A stretch of 36,899 bases of DNA from Prevotella sp. CAG:1185 (GCA_000436695.1 HF992526.1:1-36899), one strand, 5' to 3'. Positions 26,001 through 33,954 are shown, numbered from the stretch's first letter. Translations and numbers: made by a program. Notes: generated by a model from the letters alone, not told the origin.

Positions 26001-26248
26001 GTGTTTACATTCTTGTCGTACAGCAGAAATCCGTTTGCTGCCGTAAGCTTTGCTATCACGCTTTCCACCTCAAGTTCCGTTATCCCGTCTTTCGCATAGC
26101 GGCTCCGCAGATATGCGCGCAGGTCTTCACGAAGAATAACATCGCTCGCCTCTTTGTTTATTTCTTCGCCGTTGGTATATATGTAGCCCTCTTGCTGAAA
26201 CAACTCCATAATGGACATTTCAAGGGTGTGTTCGTTGAAGTGTGACAT
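23084..26248 (-). CDS. hsdR: Type I restriction enzyme, R (motor and nuclease) subunit
   Basis: A 1054-residue HsdR. The N-terminal PD-(D/E)xK nuclease is marked by IPDGIVYVNG and LEFK (Glu149, Lys151). The superfamily 2 translocase follows with Walker A GATGCGKSF (Lys299), DEAH box (397-400), VGFTGTPI and the QTISRVNR motif. A helical HsdM/HsdS-contacting C-terminus closes it. HsdR joins the methylase complex at unmethylated sites, pumps DNA and cuts at a distance. The length is normal and the frame intact. It is the last gene of the operon, one base after the stop of the ATPase-TOPRIM gene. Confidence 0.96.
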   Translation of the reverse strand: MSHFNEHTLEMSIMELFQQEGYIYTNGEEINKEASDVILREDLRAYLRSRYAKDGITELEVESVIAKLTAANGFLLYDKNVNTYRLMTEGFSLKREDKTQPDLFIEPIDFENENCNTFRIVNQLEIQGDVKRIPDGIVYVNGLPVVVLEFKSAVKEDTTIMDAYRQLTVRYRRDIPELFKYNAFVVISDGVNNKYGSLFTPYEFFYSWRKVNSGDKPDDGINSLMTMVKGMFDKKRLLSILKDFVYMPDSSKTESKIICRYPQFFATHKLFDNILKHSCLHEGGDGKGGTYFGATGCGKSFTMLFLTRMLMRSKAFASPTIVLITDRTDLDVQLSEQFAKAKTFIGDDCVVEVESRAKLREYLAGRTSGGVFLTTIHKFTEDTKLLSDRANIICISDEAHRSQTNLQQNIKQTERGLKRSYGFAKYLHDSLPNATYVGFTGTPIDATIDVFGKVVDAYTMTESVADDITRRIVYEGRAAKVLLDNAKLNEIEEYYKQCAEEGSNEHQIEESKKAVTKMESILGDSDRLQAVAEDFIAHYEKRVEEGSTVVGKAMFVCSNRTIAYNLYKKIAALRPEWVKLPEEEKKDYAMAAEPVALYGNKERPIERMKLIMTRTKDDEPDLYNLLGTDDDRRNFAEAFKNPKSNFKIAIVVDMWITGFDVPCLDTMYIDKPLQQHTLIQTISRVNRVYPGKDKGLIVDYIGIKNNMNTALKRYAQGETDSDSVESLEKSIVMVKDELDIIRRMFNGFDYSKFTSGSPLEQLECLNRGAEFMQRTKEQENLFMGHTKKLKSAFNLCSNSEEITFSDREDIHYFTGVRAVIYKLTKGEAPDASQMNRRVRAMIEEAIQSEGVEEIIRIGNDKKNLDVLSEEYMERLAKMQMPNTKVKLMERLLRMVITEFKKVNKMQGVDFSKRLNDLVDKYNDRRDSAVFADEVVTEVANQMAMLLKEINKEKSSYKGLGISYEEKAFYDILKAIAKQFGFEYPEDKLLVLAAEIKKIVDDKSKYTDWSTRDDIKAELKMDLIVVLAEHGYPPVTNDEVFKEILEQAENFKKNN

Positions 26249-26249
26249 A

Positions 26250-28202
26250 TTACAATTTACTTAATTTATTTATTTCATTAAGAATCGGACGAAAATTCTC
26301 CCAACTATCTTTACTTATATTAATAAATCCATTTACGACCGCATTTGCAAAATCATCTTTTTTTGCTAATATATTTTTATCGTTTTCATCATAAACAGCT
26401 TGCCCTCCATTGTTTTCTAATATTTTATCCTTACCTTTTCCATCGGGCTTACTCAGCGTAAGATTTTTACATTCATTATGTACCATTGACGGTCTTGTAA
26501 ATTCTGTACCCAAAAATAGTCTGTGTCCTTCTGTGTCAACAGGAGATTTTATTTCATCATCTGAAAATAAATATTCTATTGAAATTTTTTCTTGTCCATT
26601 ACGTTTCCTATTTTCGGGTGTCGGTATACAGAAACCATATACTTTATTTCCATAATTTTTATATTTTTGTTCACCTTCGTCCATTTTCTTTACAGTAGAC
26701 TCTATATCTCTATCGAAAATTCCAATTATAGGATGAGCATTTTTTACTTTACTCAACTGTTCCAACATCTTTTGTAGATTGGAATCTCCATCTGGCTGTT
26801 GATCTGGTTCTATTGTTTCAAACTCAACATCTAATCCAAGTTCCTGTTTTGCTTTTAGAATAAATTTAATGTCTGTCTTACCTTCAGTTATGACTAAAGG
26901 TTTTTTGATTTCTTTTATTGCATCTTCTAATTTATGATAGTTATCTGCAAATCTCTGATTTTCATTTACCATTAATTCATAGACTTCTTTATATAATTCA
27001 TTACTTGTTGGAGAACAAGTAATACCATTATTGTCCAAGTCTATTATTTGAGAACGCTCATATGCAGTATCAGCAAGTCCCATATTTAAAAATGGAGAAT
27101 GAGAACTTACAATAAATTGTATATTAGGAAACAGATTGAATAGTTTAGGTAAAATATTATGTTGTAAAGTCATATGCAAATGCTTGTCAACTTCATCTAT
27201 TAAAACTATTCCAGATGATAAAGCCATAGTTACATTAGGGCGAATTCTATCCCATTGTCGTAATATTTCTCCAAACAGACATAATAAAGAAGATTCTCCA
27301 GATGATAAACAAAATATGTTTGGAGAAATTTGTTTTGAATTATTGGGAGCAATATCATTCATAATGGACAAACGTTGTCCTGCATTAGTTCTTTTTCCTA
27401 TACCAAAACGTACACCTCCAGAATATTTTTTTGATGATAATGTTGAACTGAGAATTTGATTAATATTCATGAATATAAGGTGTTCTGGTGTCACATCCAA
27501 TGTTTTAACTTCTCCGCCAAAATTTATATTCTGTGTTTGTTTATATATTTCCCAATCTAAAACAACATCCATTATCCAATTTGCTAATTGAGGCAAACCA
27601 GAAATAACTTCTATTGGATTTGGAAGATATCCACTAAATTCCGCATCCATTTTGAACGGAATTTTTATCTGATATGGATCATTTAAATAATAAGGTTGTT
27701 CAAATCTATATGCAGGAAAATAAGTCGCAATATTATTTCTAAAAATAGAAATAGTATTATCTTTCGTTAAGTTCTCTGAGAAAATTTTTATACTGCCACT
27801 TTCTTGTAATCGACTATTTATTTCATAAAAAGGTATCTTATTATCAAGTTGGATATCTTCATTATATTTTTCTCCTGTCAGTCCTTTTCCTCTGCAATCA
27901 ATATAATCTATAACCTCACTTCCATTTTTAAATCTAAAATATACGATTGAATATTTTGAGGTATCAATATTAAATAATGGAGAAGAGAACCTATAATATT
28001 TAGTTTCCTTTCCTGCAAATGAACCAGAAAAATTATTACGTGCCATTTCATAAAATGCATCTGCAATATGTGAAAGGATTGTTGTTTTTCCTTTACCATT
28101 AATAGCAGACAATACATTAATACTATTCTCATTAAAGTTTAGTTCTAAATGCTCGAATGGTGCACGATTAATAAATATTGCTTTTTCTATATATAATGCC
28201 AT
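26250..28202 (-). CDS. ATPase-TOPRIM (OLD-like) protein inside the type I locus
   Basis: A 650-residue ABC-type ATPase fused to a TOPRIM-like domain. Walker A is INGKGKTT (34-41); the signature is LSSGESSLL, Walker B is GIVLIDEVDKHLH, and the H-loop is VSSHSPFLNMG. The C-terminal part has TOPRIM-like acids: Glu440 in VITEGKTD, and Asp497 and Asp499 in GIFDRD. This order matches OLD-family nucleases and the RloA/AbiL group. It stands between hsdS (12-base gap) and hsdR (1-base gap), so it is co-translated with the restriction complex. Extra ORFs at these joints are known in Campylobacter hsd loci. The gene is much more AT-rich than hsdR, suggesting a separate origin. A second-line or abortive defence role is inferred. 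Confidence 0.88.
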   Translation of the reverse strand: MALYIEKAIFINRAPFEHLELNFNENSINVLSAINGKGKTTILSHIADAFYEMARNNFSGSFAGKETKYYRFSSPLFNIDTSKYSIVYFRFKNGSEVIDYIDCRGKGLTGEKYNEDIQLDNKIPFYEINSRLQESGSIKIFSENLTKDNTISIFRNNIATYFPAYRFEQPYYLNDPYQIKIPFKMDAEFSGYLPNPIEVISGLPQLANWIMDVVLDWEIYKQTQNINFGGEVKTLDVTPEHLIFMNINQILSSTLSSKKYSGGVRFGIGKRTNAGQRLSIMNDIAPNNSKQISPNIFCLSSGESSLLCLFGEILRQWDRIRPNVTMALSSGIVLIDEVDKHLHMTLQHNILPKLFNLFPNIQFIVSSHSPFLNMGLADTAYERSQIIDLDNNGITCSPTSNELYKEVYELMVNENQRFADNYHKLEDAIKEIKKPLVITEGKTDIKFILKAKQELGLDVEFETIEPDQQPDGDSNLQKMLEQLSKVKNAHPIIGIFDRDIESTVKKMDEGEQKYKNYGNKVYGFCIPTPENRKRNGQEKISIEYLFSDDEIKSPVDTEGHRLFLGTEFTRPSMVHNECKNLTLSKPDGKGKDKILENNGGQAVYDENDKNILAKKDDFANAVVNGFINISKDSWENFRPILNEINKLSKL

Positions 28203-28214
28203 AGCTTAAATATT

Positions 28215-29381
28215 TTATTGCCACATCTTCACTAAAAGCAAAGACTGTAACTCTGTTAATTTATCATTTTCTGTATGCTTAAAATATATAAGATTAAAAC
28301 AATGTTTCAAGAGTTTATTTACATTATTTAAATATGTGGATTTTGAGGGAATTAGAATTTTTAAGGTCTTTATATCTTCTGGTGTAATTGAAGGATATGT
28401 AGCTTTACTCATTTCTGCTATCCCCTGTAAATATTCGGTATTTTTATCGTCTATAAGAATTAAATATAGTAATTCATTTGAAATAAATTTATGGCAAGAG
28501 CGTATTACTGTAAATGCTGTAGAAACGATTAAATTTTTTATATTATCTTTAATTATACCATAATGCTTTAAATTTGGTCGAACTGTTGAATATACAATAT
28601 CATTATATTTAACTTTTCTTTTTGCCCTACTAGGTATCTCATCTTTAGAAGAATTGAGCATTTGGTATTTAGAAAAAATATTATTTATGACACTACTGCT
28701 ATCTAGATAATATATTTCTTTTATCTTTTCTTTAGAAGAAATATTATCCGTATTAATTTCACAAATTTCACCAAGTGTTCCCATTCTCCACCCTTCAGGC
28801 AAATTATTTTTGTCTATTCCGTCAACAAACATTTTGCGGTAAATGGCTTGGGCTGTTTCTTCCAATTTTACTATTTGCTGTTCATTGAGTTTTATACGTT
28901 GCTGAATAGCATTGTATTCTGCGACTATTTTTCGTTGTTGGTCAATTGAAGGGACTATAATTGGCATATCACATAAATTATCCCAAGTTGCACCACCTCT
29001 TACATCGCCACCTGTTGAGAACCACAGCCGTCTATCAAATTCAGGCCTTTTTATTTGCATAAAAAGATAATCAGGGTTCAAAACATTTTCATCTATCACT
29101 TCAAAGACAAAATATGCGGACGACATTATTGCAGGTTGGGATTCTTTCATTAATGAGATGGGTAATTTATGATCACGTTCTACACTCATTAACTTGCAGC
29201 CAAATTGATTATACGACACGATTTTATATTTCGACAAATCAGTGCCAATTATATTAGCTACAGATGGCATAAATTCTTTTTGTAAATTTACACCATAAAG
29301 TTTTGTCACCTTCAAATCCCGATTTCTTACATCCACTTCGCGGATATAATCGCCCAAGCGTTTGTAGTTTGTCTTACTCAT
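28215..29381 (-). CDS. hsdS: Type I restriction enzyme, S (specificity) subunit
   Basis: A 388-residue HsdS with two target-recognition domains (about 1-165 and 205-345) separated by a conserved helix (about 167-195, RKIVAEYNAIQQRIKLNEQQ). A second helix lies at the C-terminus. It reads the two half-sites of the recognition sequence, which cannot be deduced here. The second recognition domain and the tail are strongly AT-rich (about 22% GC in 28321-28380), unlike hsdM and hsdR, consistent with domain exchange. Its ATG overlaps the end of the RhuM-Fic gene by eight bases. Confidence 0.93.
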   Translation of the reverse strand: MSKTNYKRLGDYIREVDVRNRDLKVTKLYGVNLQKEFMPSVANIIGTDLSKYKIVSYNQFGCKLMSVERDHKLPISLMKESQPAIMSSAYFVFEVIDENVLNPDYLFMQIKRPEFDRRLWFSTGGDVRGGATWDNLCDMPIIVPSIDQQRKIVAEYNAIQQRIKLNEQQIVKLEETAQAIYRKMFVDGIDKNNLPEGWRMGTLGEICEINTDNISSKEKIKEIYYLDSSSVINNIFSKYQMLNSSKDEIPSRAKRKVKYNDIVYSTVRPNLKHYGIIKDNIKNLIVSTAFTVIRSCHKFISNELLYLILIDDKNTEYLQGIAEMSKATYPSITPEDIKTLKILIPSKSTYLNNVNKLLKHCFNLIYFKHTENDKLTELQSLLLVKMWQ

Positions 29382-30378
29382 AATTATTCTTGTTTATCAG
29401 GTTTACAACTACTTTCACCATCACGTCCTTTTCTTCTGTGCGGCTTTCGGCTATCATCAGCGTAAGGGCAACAAGAGTGTTGTCGGCAATGCGCTTCGTG
29501 CCGTCAGGATTATAGAGAATGCCGTTACCTGCCATAAACCATAAGAAGAGAGTTGCAGCTATGCGCTTGTTGCCGTCGCTGAACGAATGGTTCTTTGTAA
29601 CGAGGTAAAGCAACATGGCGGCTTTTTCTTCTACTGACGGATAAAGGTCTTGCCCGCCGAAAGTCTGATATATCTGCCCGATGGAACTCTTGAACGAATC
29701 GTCTTTCTCATTGGCGAACCACTGGCTGCCGCCGAATTTCTCCTTCAGTTCTTCTATTGCCTTCATGGCTCCTTCGTAGGTAGCATGAAACTTGGCTTCG
29801 TTAGTGGTCTGCTCAACAGCCAGTTGCTGATAATCGTACTTGTCCAAAGTATCAAGGGCATAAGCATAATCGGCAACCACTTCCACCAGATTAAGCGCAT
29901 CATCAGAAGTCAGTGCCTCTTGTGCCTTGACCGTTCTGCCCAATACGGCAACAAGCTGCTTCAGCTCCGTATAGCGTTGTTCTGTCAGGGCTTTATTGAC
30001 GGCATAGCCTTTAATTAAATATTCTTTCAGCACTTTGTTTGCCCATATACGGAACTGCGTGCCACGTTGGCTTTTTACACGATAGCCCACGGAAATGATG
30101 ACGTCCAAGTTGTATAACACAATATTCTTAGTTTGGGTAAATCCCTCTCTACGACCATAATTCTTGGTATGTGCAAAATTTGCACATGTGGTCTCACGCT
30201 CTAATTCATGTTCCTTATAAATATTGCTTATGTGGCGTCCTATAACGGTTCTGTCCTTTTGAAACAGTTCAGCCATCTGTGCCTGTGAAAGCCACACAGT
30301 ATCTCCATCCATCCTGACATCCACGGCGGTCTGCCCATCGGCAGTACGATAAATTACAATTTTATCATTCAAGTCCAT
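29374..30378 (-). CDS. RhuM-Fic/Doc fusion protein
   Basis: A 334-residue protein with an N-terminal RhuM-type DNA-binding-like region (about 5-150; TVWLSQAQMAELFQ, IISVGYRVKSQRGTQFRIWA) and a C-terminal Fic/Doc domain. Its active motif is HSFSDGNKR (264-272). The motif is closer to Doc (HxFxDxNKR) than to AMPylating Fic (HPFxxGNGR), so phosphorylation or another transfer reaction is possible. It overlaps hsdM by 14 bases and hsdS by 8 bases, tying it to the restriction operon. No separate antitoxin gene is next to it; self-inhibition or control by the Hsd complex is inferred. Confidence 0.9.
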   Translation of the reverse strand: MDLNDKIVIYRTADGQTAVDVRMDGDTVWLSQAQMAELFQKDRTVIGRHISNIYKEHELERETTCANFAHTKNYGRREGFTQTKNIVLYNLDVIISVGYRVKSQRGTQFRIWANKVLKEYLIKGYAVNKALTEQRYTELKQLVAVLGRTVKAQEALTSDDALNLVEVVADYAYALDTLDKYDYQQLAVEQTTNEAKFHATYEGAMKAIEELKEKFGGSQWFANEKDDSFKSSIGQIYQTFGGQDLYPSVEEKAAMLLYLVTKNHSFSDGNKRIAATLFLWFMAGNGILYNPDGTKRIADNTLVALTLMIAESRTEEKDVMVKVVVNLINKNNYE

Positions 30379-31930
30379 AGCCCAACTCTTTAAACAGGTT
30401 CAACAACTCCTTTCTGCTTTCCTCCTCCTGTTTCAGCAAATCTTTCATTTCAGTTTGCAGCTCTTTCATCTTTGTGTCGAAGTCTACGCCTTCGTCACGG
30501 CTCTTGAACTCAATGTATTTGCTCGGTACAAGTGACCAACCTTTAGCCTCTATTTCTTCAAGAGTAGCCGAATAGCAATATTCAGGCACATTCTTATAAG
30601 TCTGCTCATAACCTTCGCGTTGCCAGTTATGGAAGTTTTCGGCTATCTGTGCTATCTGTTCTTTTGAGAACTGTATGTATTTCTTCTCGAACGGCTCGCC
30701 CCACTGGCGCAGGTCTATAAACAGCACTTCATTCTCGCGATTACGATATTTCACGGTCTTGCCGTTCTGCTCCACAGTGCGTGCCTTACGGTTGCCTGCC
30801 AGTATCCAGAGAGTTACGCTTATGTCGGTAGAATAAAACATATTGCGCGGAAGAATAACGATGGCTTCAACCAAATGATTCTTCAACAGCTGCCGGCGTA
30901 TGTCAAGCTCCGTACCGTCGCCACTCAACGCACCGTTAGCCAGCAGGAAGCCGGCCATGCCGTTTGCAGACATCTTTGAAACGATGTTGAGTATCCATCC
31001 ATAGTTGGCATTGCCGGTGGGCGGAACTTCATATCCTTTCCAGCGCGGGTCGTCAACGAGCTCGTTTTCGGCACGCCACGACTTCTGGTTGAAAGGGGGA
31101 TTTGCCATAATGAAATCAGCTTTCAGGTCTCTGTGCTGGTCGTTATGGAACGTATCGGCAGCCTGCTCGCCAAGATTGTTGGCTATGCCACGTATGGCAA
31201 GATTCATCTTTGCCAGCTTATATGTGGTGTTAGTATATTCCTGACCGTAGACGGAAATATCCTTTTTGTTGCCGTGGTGAGCCTCGATAAACTTCATGCT
31301 CTGCACAAACATGCCGCCAGAACCGCAGCAGGGGTCGTAAATCTTGCCGCGATAAGGCTCTATCATTTCGGCAATAAGGTTTACAATGGTCTTCGGCGTA
31401 TAATACTCGCCCTTACCCTTACCTTCGGCAATGGCAAACTTGGCAAGGAAATATTCATATACACGGCCTATCAGGTCGTTTTCAGGGTCTTTCAGAGTAT
31501 CTATATCATTTATAACGTCGAGCAGCGCAGCCAGCTTGTTGCGGTCGAGTCCCAACCCTGAATAATAATTGCTTGGCAGCGCACCGCGCAGTGTGGGGTT
31601 GTCTTTCTCCACGGTAGCCAGAGCCTTGTCTATCTTTATGGCAATGTCGTTTTGCTTGGCATTCTCCATAATGTAGCTCCAGCGGCTTATCTCGTTCAAA
31701 TAAAAAACGTTCTTGGCATTATAAAAAACAGGCTGGTCGACAAACGCGCCCTTGCCGTCGGCAATAAGTTCGTTCTTGCGTTGCATGAAACGGTCGTAAG
31801 CATACTTCAAGAATATCAGGCTTAAAACCACATGCTTGTATTCTGACGGCTCCACCGAACCACGCAATTTATTAGCCGATTGCCAAAGGTTTTCTTCCAT
31901 ACTTTTCTGTTTAGTCTGTTTTTTTGCCAT
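30365..31930 (-). CDS. hsdM: Type I restriction enzyme, M (DNA adenine methyltransferase) subunit
   Basis: A 521-residue N6-adenine methyltransferase. An N-terminal helical domain (about 10-160) is followed by the S-adenosylmethionine-binding motif YDPCCGSGGMF and the catalytic NPPF (277-280). The complex with HsdS methylates its recognition site to protect host DNA and forms the core for HsdR. It is the first gene of the five-gene leftward operon, and its start follows an AT-rich leader with a -7 element about 110 bases upstream. The frame is intact and the length normal. Confidence 0.96.
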   Translation of the reverse strand: MAKKQTKQKSMEENLWQSANKLRGSVEPSEYKHVVLSLIFLKYAYDRFMQRKNELIADGKGAFVDQPVFYNAKNVFYLNEISRWSYIMENAKQNDIAIKIDKALATVEKDNPTLRGALPSNYYSGLGLDRNKLAALLDVINDIDTLKDPENDLIGRVYEYFLAKFAIAEGKGKGEYYTPKTIVNLIAEMIEPYRGKIYDPCCGSGGMFVQSMKFIEAHHGNKKDISVYGQEYTNTTYKLAKMNLAIRGIANNLGEQAADTFHNDQHRDLKADFIMANPPFNQKSWRAENELVDDPRWKGYEVPPTGNANYGWILNIVSKMSANGMAGFLLANGALSGDGTELDIRRQLLKNHLVEAIVILPRNMFYSTDISVTLWILAGNRKARTVEQNGKTVKYRNRENEVLFIDLRQWGEPFEKKYIQFSKEQIAQIAENFHNWQREGYEQTYKNVPEYCYSATLEEIEAKGWSLVPSKYIEFKSRDEGVDFDTKMKELQTEMKDLLKQEEESRKELLNLFKELGYGLE

Positions 31931-32037
31931 AATATTTTTTATTAAATATAATCAATATTAAATACATTAATAATGCCACCATCAGCTGCACTATCAGAAG
32001 TACTATCAGCCGGATTTCAAGTGGCGCACACGAAGAA

Positions 32038-32045
32038 CAAAGATA
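32038..32045 (-). promoter_or_regulatory. -7 promoter element of the hsd operon
   Basis: CAAAGATA on the plus strand reads TATCTTTG on the minus strand, 107 bases upstream of hsdM. No strong -33 is visible. The leader contains two copies of ACTATCAG 16 bases apart. Confidence 0.5.
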
Positions 32046-32196
32046 TAAAAATATTTTGTAAAAGCCACATCGTTCAAAAAATTTTTTGAATCAAAAATGC
32101 CATAATATCGTTTCAGGACAAAACTTTTCAAACATTACAATAATAAATTGTTTTACTTAGTTTTATTATGCCTTGCTTATCCCCCGAAATAACCCT

Positions 32197-32266
32197 ATGA
32201 CTTACGCATAAAAACCCTATGACTTTTGATGCAAAAGTGGCCGAGTTACGAGGCGTAACTCGGCCA
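32197..32266. repeat. Direct repeat plus perfect hairpin
   Basis: AACCCTATGACTT is repeated twice within 35 bases. It is followed by TGGCCGAGTTAC (32238-32249) and its exact complement GTAACTCGGCCA (32255-32266) around a five-base loop. There is no T-run, so a terminator is less likely than a repeated intergenic element. Confidence 0.5.
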
Positions 32267-32569
32267 TTAACAGTTTGAAATGAAATGTAAGATTTTTGGT
32301 TAATGGATAGATAAATATCAAGATGAAAATATTTAATGTGAAATATAAATACATGTAAATGCTTACGGTTTTTCGGGACTTCTGTTTGATATGTAAATTT
32401 TTCAGACGAAATCAGTCATTGGAGCACATATATTTTAACAAAAAAAGATTGATGAAAAGACATGAAATAACGGTGTTAGGAATGTGACGGGACAAGGCAT
32501 TTTGACTGAAAAATAACACTTAACAAAGTGTATGGACGAAAATTTATGACTCAGTTGGCAAATTTTTAT

Positions 32570-32600
32570 TTTGTAGTTATGCCAATTTGCATTATCTTTG
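32570..32600 (+). promoter_or_regulatory. Promoter at the left border of the mobile element
   Basis: TTTG (32570-32573) and TATCTTTG (32593-32600) form a canonical Bacteroidetes promoter with a 19-base spacer. No gene starts nearby downstream, so it may drive an RNA or be left from a lost gene. Confidence 0.55.
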
Positions 32601-32677
32601 CAATAAGATAAGCGGCATCTCGGCATAACATACAAGCAAGCTTGATGATTCTGCTCTCGGTTTGCATTATCTTTGCA
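32586..32677 (+). repeat. Two 17-base direct repeats containing -7 boxes
   Basis: TTTGCATTATCTTTGCA occurs at 32586-32602 and 32661-32677. Both copies hold TATCTTTG. Duplicate copies 75 bases apart suggest tandem promoters or a duplicated recombination/regulatory site. Confidence 0.6.
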
Positions 32678-32820
32678 TAGGATAATTAAAAAAGCTGTAT
32701 CTGATTGATACACAGAATAGAATTGAAGAGTGTGAGATTTTAGGTAACGATTTAGCGACATTCAGAACGCTCTGACTTGCTGCGGTTTACCTCATAGATT
32801 CAAACAGCTCTTTCGTATTT

Positions 32821-32830
32821 GCAAAGATAC
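32821..32830 (-). other. CTnDOT-like attachment core motif (GTAnnTTTGC)
   Basis: GCAAAGATAC reads GTATCTTTGC on the minus strand and fits the GTAnnTTTGC core used by CTnDOT-family integrases at bacterial target sites. The same ten bases also fit a -7 promoter box, so the match alone is weak; its position at the edge of conjugative-element genes is what makes it a candidate. Confidence 0.3.
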
Positions 32831-32955
32831 ATTTTTTATCCCATAGCACCAAATCATTACCTATTTTTTAGGGATATTGCCGTTACCTCGTTCTGAAAAC
32901 GGCTTCCGGCTTGATGTGCGTAAGCCCATTTCAGAAATGGCACAAGCAAAGAAAA

Positions 32956-33003
32956 GCCCACGACGACCACAATGTCACAAGTGACACCGCCATCGTCGTG
33001 GGC
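32956..33003. terminator. Strong bidirectional hairpin at the element border
   Basis: GCCCACGACGA (32956-32966) pairs perfectly with TCGTCGTGGGC (32993-33003). An inner TGTCAC/GTGACA dyad lies in the loop. A-rich DNA precedes it and T-rich DNA follows it, giving a terminator on either strand. Confidence 0.7.
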
Positions 33004-33142
33004 ACTTCTTTTATATGCTTGTGCAGAACGGACAAGTCCGTTTTATCCATTTTCTTTTTCTCGTCTTCTTTTGGCAGCCGAAATGCCGCCGGATGCAGGG
33101 CACGGCAAGCGTGAATCTGCACCTGCGACTATTTCCGGCTGT

Positions 33143-33221
33143 CATGTCTTCCCTGTCCTCAAACCGTCTTGCCATGCTTTTGCCAAACCGGGCATGGCAG
33201 ACAAGACCGTTTGAAGACATG
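33143..33221. repeat. Long imperfect inverted repeat in GC-rich DNA
   Basis: CATGTCTTC, AAACCGTCTTG and CCATGC on the left have counterparts GCATGG, CAAGACCGTTT and GAAGACATG on the right, with bulges. The whole can fold into a hairpin of about 79 bases. It lies in a segment without genes and may be a structured RNA. Confidence 0.4.
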
Positions 33222-33724
33222 TGCCGTCGGCAGAAAACTTGCAACCGCAAGCCATGCACGCATGACAATGACGGTTGCAGGACTTCTGTCACGGCGGCAG
33301 GAAAGCGGGGCTTTCCCCTTGTCCGTTGCGCCGCCCTTTGAACTTCCCCGTGGCGCATTGCGCCATCCTCTATGCTTCCCCTTTTCCTTCCCGCCTCTCC
33401 AGCAAGTATGCCGATATTCCCATGCCGCCATTCCAGACGGCATCAGTGGGTCATTTTCGTTGCAGGGGCAAAGGTAAAGACGGGATTAGGAACACAAATT
33501 TTTTAGCCACAATCTCCACACTTCGCAGGCTCAGGTAGTATTCTGCCGAAAAAATTTGCTGAACCTACTCCCTAACCTTTGCATGGCCCCCGAAACGAAA
33601 ACGACCGATGCGCGGTCGGAAGACGTCACAAGGAAACATCGGACATACGGAGAGGCGAAAAGAAAAAGGACTCGACCTCCCCATCCGAGTAAGACAAGTA
33701 AGAACAACTTAAAAATTGGAAGAT

Positions 33725-33943
33725 ATGAGAATGACATTGAACGACATCGGAAAGGCTTTGCGGAAAGTATTGTCCGCAGTAGCGAGAGCGGCATGGGGCA
33801 TTACCCTTTGCGCAGGAGGTTTGGCGGTAGGCATCGCAGGGGAAATCCTATTGGGCGTGTTGAACTTCATGTTCGGCATCCTCACCGCACTACTTTCAAT
33901 AGTGACAATTATTTGGACATTCATTTGGTTGTTAACCCTTTAA
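33725..33943 (+). CDS. Small hydrophobic protein of the conjugative element
   Basis: A 72-residue peptide with a basic, amphipathic start (MRMTLNDIGKALRKV) and about 50 hydrophobic residues rich in Gly, Leu and Ile, predicting two membrane helices. GGAAG precedes the ATG; the frame also extends to an upstream TTG. It is the first gene of the rightward run leading to PcfK/PcfJ. No family recognised. Confidence 0.7.
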   Translation: MRMTLNDIGKALRKVLSAVARAAWGITLCAGGLAVGIAGEILLGVLNFMFGILTALLSIVTIIWTFIWLLTL

Positions 33944-33954
33944 TTCATAAGGAT

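Larger units (their letters stand above)
32046..33724. other. Gene-less border between the hsd operon and the conjugative element
   Basis: No convincing gene in either strand; the longest frames (about 110 residues) rely on alternative starts and have no recognisable content. The stretch holds repeats near 32197-32266, two TATCTTTG promoters, an inverted repeat pair, an att-like motif, a strong hairpin at 32956-33003 and a GC-rich folded segment. The GC-rich part (33040-33480) differs clearly from the AT-rich left half. Confidence 0.6.

Noticed and set aside
29374..31930. Overlaps between hsdM, RhuM-Fic and hsdS as possible frameshifts
   Set aside because: Each frame has its own ATG and a full-length domain set; overlaps of 8-14 bases are ordinary translational coupling.
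31985..32012. ACTATCAG repeats in the hsd leader as a CRISPR-like array
   Set aside because: Only two short copies, no spacers of regular length and no cas genes in the window.
32435..32761. A 108-codon leftward frame across the duplicated promoter repeat
   Set aside because: It is a translation of the TTTGCATTATCTTTGCA repeats (giving the doubled KDNAN) and has no proper start or ribosome-binding site.
33011..33358. A 115-codon leftward frame in the GC-rich border
   Set aside because: Non-ATG-supported, Cys/Arg/His-rich, overlapped by equally long frames on the other strand, as expected from GC-rich non-coding DNA.
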